Shown here: positions 6,076 through 12,509 of the stretch, piece by piece | Numbering within the stretch: position 1 is the stretch's first letter | Layout: every line of letters begins with the position of its first letter | Origin: Methanomassiliicoccus sp. UBA345 | GTDB lineage: Archaea > Thermoplasmatota > Thermoplasmata > Methanomassiliicoccales > Methanomassiliicoccaceae | Reading direction: 5' to 3' | NCBI GenBank assembly: GCA_002504525.1 | Contig: DATD01000025.1 | Span: forward strand, 1-17,096 | Length of the DNA stretch: 17,096 nucleotides | Made by a program: the position numbers and the translations under genes | Notes under the pieces: model-generated | Databases searched by the model: none | Told to the model about the DNA's origin: nothing | The model's input: the letters and a program-made list of their open reading frames with translations, nothing else

Positions 6076-7245
6076 TTGAAGGCGTTCAACCCCTTCGAAC
6101 ACAGAACGGTTCCGATGAGCGGGCAGTTCAGGAGCTGGAAGGAGCTTGCCCCTCCACCGTACGATAAACGGACCGTCGATCCGTACACCAGGGGGAGGGT
6201 GCTGCTCATGGACGGCATCGAGGGCAATTCGATGCTGACGAAGCATTACATGACGAGGAGCATCGACGATGATGCGGTCAAGAAGCACCTAGCCATCGTC
6301 CGCCGCGCGGAATCACTGCAGCAGCAGACCATCCGTTCGCTCGTCCCCTCCGACGAGACGCCCATCGAGACGGCCATCGGCCTCGAGCAGATGGCGGTGG
6401 ACCTCACGGCCAACCTGGCGCAGAACGAGGCGGACGGCTACTCCAAGCAGGTCCTGGACTTCGCCCTGGTGGAAGACTACGACCACCTATACCGCTTCGC
6501 GCTGCTCTACGAAAGAACGGAAGGTGGGGACGCTGAACAACTGACCCGGGGAAGGACCGGCATCGGCCCGGGGCGGCCGACCGCGGAGCAGCATCGCCAT
6601 CCGGTGGACGAGATGCGGCCGCACTTCGACCGCCGGGACGTTTCTCTGCGCACGATGATGAACCACTTCACCATCGTCTCGGCGGAGCAGGAGAAGATGC
6701 TGTTCTACAAGAGCTCCATCTCGGCGTACGAGGATCAACTGGCGAGACAGCTGTTCGGGGAGATCGCCGACGTGGAGGAGCAGCACCTGTCGCAGTACGA
6801 GGCGGTGGGCGATCCCGACATCGCCCCGCTGGAGCGGCTGATGCTGATGGAGCTCAACGAGGCGTACAACTATTACTCGGCATTCCTCGGCGAGAGCGAT
6901 CCGGCCATCCGGCGGCTGTGGAAGGAGTTCATGGGCCAGGAGCTCGAGCACTTCCGGCTGGCCGCCGCGCTGTTCGAGAAGGAGGAGGGCAGGAGCGTCG
7001 CGGATGCGATAGGGGACGGCATAATCCCCTCTCTGGTAGAGCTGCAACCCAACATCGACTACGTCAACGCGGTACTGGCTACCCAGGAAGGCCTTCGGCC
7101 GTATGACGGGGAGTTCATTCCGCGCGAGCGGCTTCCGCCCGACTGGCCGTCCTTCACGTTCCGGGACGCGCAGAACGAGGGCGGCTCTCCGGCCGACGAG
7201 GTGGAGAAGCGCCGCCCGCGCGAACGGGTCCGGCGGCCGGCGTGA
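6076..7245 (+). CDS. Ferritin-like (rubrerythrin-type) diiron-fold protein, possibly two bundles
   Basis: 389 residues starting at TTG. The C-terminal half (about 190-305) shows the layout of a ferritin-like four-helix bundle: glutamates in helix A (SAEQEKML, 202-209), ExxH in helix B (E234-H237 in VEEQH), glutamate in helix C (MELNEAYNYY, 258-267) and ExxH in helix D (E289-H292 in QELEH). These are the usual carboxylate/histidine ligands of a diiron site. The N-terminal half (about 95-150) has a similar but weaker helical pattern (GLEQMAVDL; VEDYDHLYRFA, with H137), suggesting a second, degenerate bundle. A proline- and arginine-rich linker (155-188) joins them, and the C-terminal tail is charged. 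Function is unknown: iron/redox chemistry or oxidative-stress defence are family-based guesses. There is no signal peptide or membrane helix. It lies 73 bases before hel308 on the same strand and may share its transcript. Confidence 0.75.
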   Translation: MKAFNPFEHRTVPMSGQFRSWKELAPPPYDKRTVDPYTRGRVLLMDGIEGNSMLTKHYMTRSIDDDAVKKHLAIVRRAESLQQQTIRSLVPSDETPIETAIGLEQMAVDLTANLAQNEADGYSKQVLDFALVEDYDHLYRFALLYERTEGGDAEQLTRGRTGIGPGRPTAEQHRHPVDEMRPHFDRRDVSLRTMMNHFTIVSAEQEKMLFYKSSISAYEDQLARQLFGEIADVEEQHLSQYEAVGDPDIAPLERLMLMELNEAYNYYSAFLGESDPAIRRLWKEFMGQELEHFRLAAALFEKEEGRSVADAIGDGIIPSLVELQPNIDYVNAVLATQEGLRPYDGEFIPRERLPPDWPSFTFRDAQNEGGSPADEVEKRRPRERVRRPA

Positions 7246-7318
7246 GCCGCCACATTCGCTGATGTCAGAGGAAAGCTCTTAATTCACCCGCCCCTTAGCG
7301 GCGGCGAGGGACGAAAAG

Positions 7319-9532
7319 ATGCGAGTGGACGAGCTGGAGCTGCCCGACGGCGTGGCCGAGCTGCTTCAAGAGGAGGGCATCGTGGAGCTGCACCCGCCCC
7401 AGGCCAAGGCGGTGCCGTACGCTCTGGACGGAAAGAACCTCATGCTCGCGATACCCACCGCCTCGGGCAAGAGCCTGGTGGCCTACCTCGCCGCGGCGAA
7501 GCAGGTGCTGGAGCGTGGCGGGAAAGTGCTGTACATCGTTCCCCTGAGAGCGCTGGCGTCAGAGAAGTTCGACGACCTCAAGAAGTTCGAGCGGCTGGGC
7601 GTCAAGGTGGCGATGTCGGCCGGGGACCTCGATTCGCCGGACCCGCAGCTGGACAACTTCGACATCATCGTGGCGACATCGGAGAAGGCCGATTCGCTGC
7701 TCCGCCACCAGAGCTCCTGGCTGGAGCGCATCTCCCTGGTGGTGGCGGACGAGGTGCACCTGATCCACGACCCGGGACGAGGGCCCACCCTCGAAGTGAC
7801 GCTGACCAAGTTCCGCAAGCTGAACCCCTCGCTCCAGGTCATCGCGCTGTCAGCGACGATCAAGAACGCCCGGGAGGTCGCGGACTGGCTGGACGCCGAG
7901 CTGGTCACATCGGAATGGAGGCCGACGCCGCTCAAGGAGGGAGTCTTCATCGACGGGGAGATCGTGTTCACCGACAACACCCGTCGGAAGGTGCCGGTCC
8001 GAAAGGACGTGCTGTGGAGCCTGGTGGCCGATTCCATCGCAGAGGGAGGCCAGTGCCTGGTGTTCGTCAACACCCGGCGGTCCACCGAAACTATGGCCGC
8101 CAAGTTCGCGAAGCTGACCGGCGAGGTCATGGGCGAACCGACGCTGGAAGGCGTCGACGATCTGGCGGACGATCAGGGAGAGCAGACCACCATCGGCAAG
8201 ACGCTGAAGGCGTGCGTGAAGAAGGGCGTGGCGTTCCACAACGCCGGCCTGACGAACGAACAGCGCCGGTTCGTCGAATCGAACTTCAAGCAGGGCAAGA
8301 TCAAGTGCATCGTCGCCACCCCGACGTTGGCAGCCGGCATCAATCTCCCTGCCCGCAGGGTCATCATCCGCGACGTGACGAGGTTCGAGGCTGGAGGGCA
8401 AGCGGCCATCCCGGTGATGGAGATCAAGCAGATGTGCGGCCGCGCCGGCCGTCCACGGTTCGATCCATACGGCGAGGCCGTCCTGCTGGCCAAGAACGAG
8501 GACGAGTACCGCTTCCTGCTGGACAACTACCTCCTGGGCGAACCGGAGGAGATCTACTCCAAGCTGGGCAGCGAGCCGGTGCTGCGCGCTCACGTGCTGG
8601 CGACGCTGGCCACAGGAACGGCATCCTCTCGGGACGGGCTCATGGACTTCCTGAACTCCACGTTCTTCGCTCATCAGACCACCATGCTGGGCTTGGAGGA
8701 AGCGGCGGAGAACGTGCTCGATTTCCTCATGAAGGAAGGGATGATACGATCAGAGGACGGGCGGCTGGTGCCGACGTTCTTCGGCCGCAGGGTGTCGGAC
8801 CTGTACATCGACCCTTTGACCGCGACGAAGCTGCGTGACGCGCTCAAGAGCTTCAGGCCGGGCGGCTCGCCATTCGGCCTTCTGCATGCAGTCTGCTCCT
8901 CCCCGGACATGCTGACCATGTACCTCAAGCGCTCCGACTACGAGTGGGTGGAGGAAGTCTACGTTACTAGGGAGAGCGAGCTGCTGCTTCCACCGCCGGA
9001 CGACATGGACGAGTTCGACTTCTACCTCTCGGAGATCAAGACCGCCTGCTCCATCGACGACTGGGTTATGGAGATGGAGGAGGACGATCTGCTGAAGAAG
9101 TACGGCATGGGCCCCGGCGACCTGCGCAACAAGGTGGACGTCGGGGAATGGCTCATCTACTCGATGCGGGAGCTTTCCAACATCTTCAACAAGGACGCGT
9201 ACCCGGTGCTGACGGAGCTGATGGTCCGCATACGGTACGGCGTGAGGCCGGAACTGCTAGACCTGGTGCGGCTGCGCGGGGTCGGGAGAGCGAGGGCGCG
9301 CTCACTGTACAACCACGGCATCAGAAGCGCCGAGGGCATCAGGGAGATCGACCCCGTCCGGCTGGCCCGTCTGCCGAAGATCGGCGACGCGGTGGCGAAA
9401 AGCCTTCTGACGCAGGTCGGCGGGACGCTGTTCCGCAGAGATTCTGACGCGGTCGAAGCGGCGGTCGAGGAAGTCAAGGCCGAAGAGACGCGGCCGACCG
9501 ACAGCAAGCAACGCAGCCTGTTCGACTTCTGA
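7319..9532 (+). CDS. hel308: Hel308 (Hjm) ATP-dependent DNA helicase
   Basis: A 737-residue superfamily 2, Ski2-like 3'-5' DNA helicase that acts at stalled replication forks and in recombination. Motifs in order: PPQAKAV of the Q-motif region (26-32), motif I AIPTASGKS (44-52), motif II DEVH (144-147), motif III SAT (178-180), motif IV VFVNTRRSTE (248-257), ATPTLAAGINLPAR (333-346) and motif VI QMCGRAGRPR (371-380). The winged-helix and ratchet domains follow. A helix-hairpin-helix region spans about 645-700 (LRGVGRARA; LARLPKIGD). The protein ends QRSLFDF (731-737), close to a PCNA-interacting box (Q, L at +3, F at +6). The ATG at 7319 is preceded by a GAGGG-like site. Length matches the family. 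cgi121, which I recall as a common hel308 neighbour in euryarchaea, is found here just beyond thrBC. Confidence 0.97.
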   Translation: MRVDELELPDGVAELLQEEGIVELHPPQAKAVPYALDGKNLMLAIPTASGKSLVAYLAAAKQVLERGGKVLYIVPLRALASEKFDDLKKFERLGVKVAMSAGDLDSPDPQLDNFDIIVATSEKADSLLRHQSSWLERISLVVADEVHLIHDPGRGPTLEVTLTKFRKLNPSLQVIALSATIKNAREVADWLDAELVTSEWRPTPLKEGVFIDGEIVFTDNTRRKVPVRKDVLWSLVADSIAEGGQCLVFVNTRRSTETMAAKFAKLTGEVMGEPTLEGVDDLADDQGEQTTIGKTLKACVKKGVAFHNAGLTNEQRRFVESNFKQGKIKCIVATPTLAAGINLPARRVIIRDVTRFEAGGQAAIPVMEIKQMCGRAGRPRFDPYGEAVLLAKNEDEYRFLLDNYLLGEPEEIYSKLGSEPVLRAHVLATLATGTASSRDGLMDFLNSTFFAHQTTMLGLEEAAENVLDFLMKEGMIRSEDGRLVPTFFGRRVSDLYIDPLTATKLRDALKSFRPGGSPFGLLHAVCSSPDMLTMYLKRSDYEWVEEVYVTRESELLLPPPDDMDEFDFYLSEIKTACSIDDWVMEMEEDDLLKKYGMGPGDLRNKVDVGEWLIYSMRELSNIFNKDAYPVLTELMVRIRYGVRPELLDLVRLRGVGRARARSLYNHGIRSAEGIREIDPVRLARLPKIGDAVAKSLLTQVGGTLFRRDSDAVEAAVEEVKAEETRPTDSKQRSLFDF

Positions 9533-9553
9533 AGACGCATGGGAGCTGCGTCT
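9533..9553 (+). terminator. Hairpin immediately after the hel308 stop
   Basis: AGACGCA (9533-9539) and TGCGTCT (9547-9553) form a perfect 7-bp stem with a 7-base loop, starting at the base after the TGA. No T-run follows, so it may be a transcript-end or stability element in the 72-base convergent gap with thrC rather than a true terminator. Confidence 0.35.
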
Positions 9554-9604
9554 CGAGATCGGTGGGCGACCTGCTCGTCGGCCGATGATGGCGGTAAGAC
9601 CGAT

Positions 9605-10819
9605 TCAGGCCCCGATCGCTTTTCGGACCGCCTCGGCGCTGGCCTTGGCCTCGAATATGGGCTCGCAACTCCTTATGACCGTGTCGGGGTCCTTGAGCAG
9701 GTTGCCGGTGCAGATGCACACCACACGTTCGTCCGAATCGATGACGCCTTCCTCGACCAACTTGAACAGTCCAGCAATCGACGCCGCCGATGCCGGCTCC
9801 ACGCCTACGCCCTCGGTCCGGCCGAGCAGGCGCTGTGCGGACAGAATCGCATCATCGGTGACGTCGGTGGCGTAACCCTTCGTATCGTACAGAGCGCGGA
9901 GCGCCTTCTTGCCCGAGACCGGGTTGCCGATGCGTATGGCCGTGGCCACGGTCTCCGGATGCTCCTCGGGCATGAAATCGTCGCGGCCAGCGCGGAACGC
10001 GCGGACCAGCGGGGCGGCGCCGGCAGCCTGGATACCGGTGATCTTCGGAACGCGGTCGATCCAGCCGAGCGACTTCCATTCCACCATGGCCTTGTGCACC
10101 GCGCTGATGTTGCCGGCGTTCCCGACCGGCAGGATGATGCGGTCCGGGACCTCGAAGTCAAGCTGATCGACGATCTCGAAAGCGACGGTCTTCTGCCCCT
10201 CCGGGCGGAAGGGGTTGATCGAGTTCAACAGGTACAGCGTGCCGTCGCGGGCCAGCTGCCTGACGACGTTCAGCGCGTCATCGAAGTTGCCGTCGATCGA
10301 CACCACCTTGGCGCCGTAGAACATGGCCTGGGCGAGCTTGCCTGCCGCCACCTTGCCGGACGGCAGCAGCACGACGCAGCCGAGGTTCGCCTTGGCGGCG
10401 TAGGCGGCCAGCGATGCCGACGTATTGCCGGTGGACGCGCAACCGACCGTCTTGCATCCTAGCTCCACCGCTCGCGACACACCGACGGTCATGCCGCGGT
10501 CCTTGAACGAGCCGGTGGGGTTCGCTCCTTCGTACTTCACATGCAGCGACCTAACGCCTGCTTTCTTCGCGAGCGCGCAGCAGTCGTACAGCGGCGTGCC
10601 GCCCTCCAGAAGCGAGACCGCGTGCGACTCATCTACGGGCAGGAACGGAGCGTACCGCCACACTCCCATGGGGCGGCGTCGAAGATCATGAGGGCGCAGC
10701 GAAGCAGCGTTGTCCAGATCCGTCTCGATGGCCAGCACTCCGCCGCATTTGGGGCAGGAATCAACGAAAGGATCGTCGACGATGCTGCCGCACTCGAAGC
10801 ACTTGATAGAGTATGTCAT
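9605..10819 (-). CDS. thrC: Threonine synthase
   Basis: 404 residues from the ATG at 10819. The frame is open further upstream, but that part overlaps thrB and is not conserved-looking, and the ATG has GGAGG 7 bases before it. The enzyme is a PLP-dependent fold-type II lyase converting O-phospho-homoserine to threonine. An N-terminal zinc-ribbon-like segment has C7, C10, C22 and C25 (KCFEC; CPKC), common in archaeal and plant-like enzymes. LLEGGTPL is followed by the PLP lysine K106 in NPTGSFKDRG; the substrate loop is ASTGNTSAS and the phosphate-cup glycine loop is PVGNAGN. It is the second gene of a thrB-thrC operon, one base after the thrB stop. The C-terminus is complete, and it converges on hel308. 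Confidence 0.96.
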   Translation of the reverse strand: MTYSIKCFECGSIVDDPFVDSCPKCGGVLAIETDLDNAASLRPHDLRRRPMGVWRYAPFLPVDESHAVSLLEGGTPLYDCCALAKKAGVRSLHVKYEGANPTGSFKDRGMTVGVSRAVELGCKTVGCASTGNTSASLAAYAAKANLGCVVLLPSGKVAAGKLAQAMFYGAKVVSIDGNFDDALNVVRQLARDGTLYLLNSINPFRPEGQKTVAFEIVDQLDFEVPDRIILPVGNAGNISAVHKAMVEWKSLGWIDRVPKITGIQAAGAAPLVRAFRAGRDDFMPEEHPETVATAIRIGNPVSGKKALRALYDTKGYATDVTDDAILSAQRLLGRTEGVGVEPASAASIAGLFKLVEEGVIDSDERVVCICTGNLLKDPDTVIRSCEPIFEAKASAEAVRKAIGA

Positions 10820-10820
10820 T

Positions 10821-11756
10821 TCACAGCCTCCTGCATCCCTGGCCGGCATGAGTGATCCAGGTATCGGAACCGATGCCGTTTGACGCGTAGACGTCGCGGA
10901 CGGCCGATGCGATCGCCTTGCCGTCGCCAACCGAGCGGTCGTAGATGGCAATCATGCACGGGCCAGAGCCTCCGAGGAACGCGCCGGCCGCTCCGGCGTT
11001 CCGGGCCGCATGCTCCGCCTCCAGCAGGTGCGGGTTCAGTGGCGCACGCGCGGGCTCCACGACGATGTCCCGCATGCTGTCGCCTATGAGTGCGATATCA
11101 CCGCGGCACATGCCGAGCACGAGCGAGGCGGCGTTGCCAACCTCGAACACCATGCTCTTCAGCGGTACGTTGGAAGGGAGCGCCTTCCTCGCTTCCTTGG
11201 TATCGACAAGAACGTCGGGCATGGTGACGACCACGCCAAAGTTCTCAGGAACGTCCATGCGCAGGATACGGAACGGTTCGTAGGACTTGACGATGGTGAG
11301 GCCACCCAGCACCGCCGGGCCGACGTTGTCGGCGTGGAAGCTGCCCGACGTCACCTGCTCGGCCTGCGCGGCGCAGAACACCACGTCCTCCAACGGCAGC
11401 GGTTCATCCAACAGAAGGTTGGCGGCGAAAGCGCCCCCGGCTGCTGACGCTCCTGACGACCCTATGCCAGAGCAGGGGCGGATGCCTTTCTTGATGCGAA
11501 GCGCGATGCCAAAGTCGGCGTTCCCTCTCTCCAGCACGGCGAGCGCGGCCGCTCCGGCCGAGTTGCGCGATGGGTCGAGAGTGATGCTGTCTGCCCCGCG
11601 TCCCTCGATGCGCTCGATGACGACACCGCGTTCGGCGGTCCTTCGCGCGTCGACCTCGTCGAACGGTTCGCTGAGAGCGAGGCCGAACACGTCGAAGCCT
11701 GAGCCAAGATTGGAGAGCGTGGCCGGAGCCGCCACCGTGACCCTGTCCGTTGTCAT
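10821..11756 (-). CDS. thrB: Homoserine kinase (GHMP family)
   Basis: A 311-residue GHMP-family kinase that phosphorylates L-homoserine with ATP, supplying the substrate of the adjacent threonine synthase. The N-terminal APATLSNLGSGFDVFGLAL (10-28) is the homoserine-kinase signature. The ATP-binding GHMP loop is RPCSGIGSSGASAAGG (93-108). HADNVGPAVLGGL (141-153) distinguishes it from mevalonate-type kinases, and the third GHMP motif is AFLGGSGPCMIAI (259-271). The ATG at 11756 has AGGGTG about 5 bases upstream and is overlapped as ATGA by a possible 14-codon upstream ORF. It is divergent from cgi121 across 170 bases. Length and motifs are normal. Confidence 0.96.
   Translation of the reverse strand: MTTDRVTVAAPATLSNLGSGFDVFGLALSEPFDEVDARRTAERGVVIERIEGRGADSITLDPSRNSAGAAALAVLERGNADFGIALRIKKGIRPCSGIGSSGASAAGGAFAANLLLDEPLPLEDVVFCAAQAEQVTSGSFHADNVGPAVLGGLTIVKSYEPFRILRMDVPENFGVVVTMPDVLVDTKEARKALPSNVPLKSMVFEVGNAASLVLGMCRGDIALIGDSMRDIVVEPARAPLNPHLLEAEHAARNAGAAGAFLGGSGPCMIAIYDRSVGDGKAIASAVRDVYASNGIGSDTWITHAGQGCRRL
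10827..10831 (-). promoter_or_regulatory. Ribosome binding site for thrC
   Basis: GGAGG on the minus strand within the end of thrB, 7 bases before the ATG at 10819. It decides the thrC start against a longer reading. Confidence 0.6.
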
Positions 11757-11797
11757 GTCTGCACCCTTGACCGCCTGGACGGCCGTGCCTGCGCCAT
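11753..11797 (-). CDS. Possible 14-codon upstream ORF of thrB
   Basis: An ATG at 11797 preceded by GGAGGGTGGGAAG opens a frame encoding MAQARPSRRSRVQT. It stops at a TGA overlapping the thrB ATG (ATGA). The strong ribosome site and exact overlap suggest translational coupling, but the peptide has only one Thr and is not a threonine attenuator. If the TATA-like ATTAATA near 11815 is used, transcription would start downstream of this ATG and the ORF would not be translated. Speculative. Confidence 0.2.
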   Translation of the reverse strand: MAQARPSRRSRVQT

Positions 11798-11892
11798 CTT
11801 CCCACCCTCCTATTAATGTTTTGTCAGTACCTCCTTCTAAAGGCCCGGGTTCCGCAGCCCCGTCATCGTCGAACCGCGCCCGGCCAGCGAAA

Positions 11893-11902
11893 TCATCATA
11901 AG
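11893..11902 (+). promoter_or_regulatory. TATA-like element for cgi121
   Basis: TCATCATAAG lies about 29 bases before the ATG at 11927. No ribosome site precedes that ATG, so a leaderless transcript starting at or near it is likely. The element itself is weak. Confidence 0.35.
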
Positions 11903-11926
11903 TGCGTCCTCCGATTCCGTCACAGC

Positions 11927-12415
11927 ATGGTCAAGACGACTGTTCTGGGTGCCCGCGGACAAATCGGCGACTTGGAGGCGTTCATCGCCGCCCTTCGCGA
12001 TCTGAACGGGGGTGAGGGCCTGGCCCTCGACGCCGATATGATATGCGGCAAGGACCACCTCGTCTCCGCCGCGTTCCACGCCACCAGGGCGTTCGAGCGC
12101 GGCGATAACGTATGTTCATCAGTGGTGGTCGAGACGCAGCTGTACGCCTCCGGGGAGCGGCAGATATCCAAGGCGATGAAAAAGATGGGGGTCAGAGTGG
12201 GAATGGAGCGCATCGCCCTGGTGCTGTTCGACGTCGAAGATCCCGACGCGGCGCTGAACCGCCTCGGACTGGTGCGGGATGATGATGTGCTCGACGCGTC
12301 GGTGGAGAAGGCGGTGCGATTCGGGATAACGCCTGAGGAGCTGAAAGCGGTCCCGGAGGACATGACGGAGGACCTGGTGCTGGAGAGGGTGGCTTTCGTC
12401 AGGATGAGCAAGTAG
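11927..12415 (+). CDS. cgi121: KEOPS complex subunit Cgi121
   Basis: 162 residues from the ATG at 11927. The frame continues upstream to 11816, but that part is Arg/His-rich and unlike the family. The Cgi121 signature is the central LYASGERQISKAMKKMG (72-88), with KDHLVSAAFHATRAFE (42-57) before it and the FGITPEEL (132-139) region after. Cgi121 binds the Bud32 kinase in KEOPS and helps hold the tRNA acceptor end while Kae1 makes the universal t6A37 modification on ANN-decoding tRNAs in the cytoplasm. No other KEOPS genes are in the window. Upstream lie thrB (divergent) and, beyond thrC, hel308. The giant repeat gene follows after 94 bases on the same strand. There is no ribosome site, so it is probably leaderless. 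Confidence 0.9.
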   Translation: MVKTTVLGARGQIGDLEAFIAALRDLNGGEGLALDADMICGKDHLVSAAFHATRAFERGDNVCSSVVVETQLYASGERQISKAMKKMGVRVGMERIALVLFDVEDPDAALNRLGLVRDDDVLDASVEKAVRFGITPEELKAVPEDMTEDLVLERVAFVRMSK

Positions 12416-12437
12416 TCGGCCGGACGAACCAAGAGCA

Positions 12438-12447
12438 AAACATTAAG
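12438..12447 (+). promoter_or_regulatory. TATA-like element for the giant repeat gene
   Basis: AAACATTAAG in the gap after cgi121. Transcription would start near 12468, leaving a leader of about 40 bases that contains the GGGAGGG site. That would exclude the in-frame TTG at 12462 as start. Confidence 0.35.
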
Positions 12448-12498
12448 GCCGGCCATGAAGATTGCCAGCGCCGTTCCGGTGCGAGTCATGGCCAGAGC

Positions 12499-12505
12499 GG
12501 GAGGG
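12499..12505 (+). promoter_or_regulatory. Ribosome binding site fixing the TTG start of the giant gene
   Basis: GGGAGGG lies 4 bases before the TTG at 12510. The alternative in-frame TTG at 12462 has no such site. Confidence 0.6.
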
Positions 12506-12509
12506 CAGC

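Noticed and set aside
5898..6167. An 89-codon plus-strand frame just after the TATA box, overlapping the ferritin-like start
   Set aside because: Its product is low-complexity and Arg/Gly-rich, overlaps a well-supported gene and has no ribosome site. It probably arises from GC-rich non-coding DNA.
7915..8838. A 307-codon alternative plus-strand frame within hel308
   Set aside because: It is an Arg/Gly/Pro-rich frame-shifted shadow of the Hel308 coding sequence, with no motifs of its own.
10820..10951. N-terminal extension of threonine synthase to 10951
   Set aside because: The extra 44 residues overlap thrB, are low-complexity, and precede the zinc-ribbon start. The ATG at 10819 has a proper GGAGG site.
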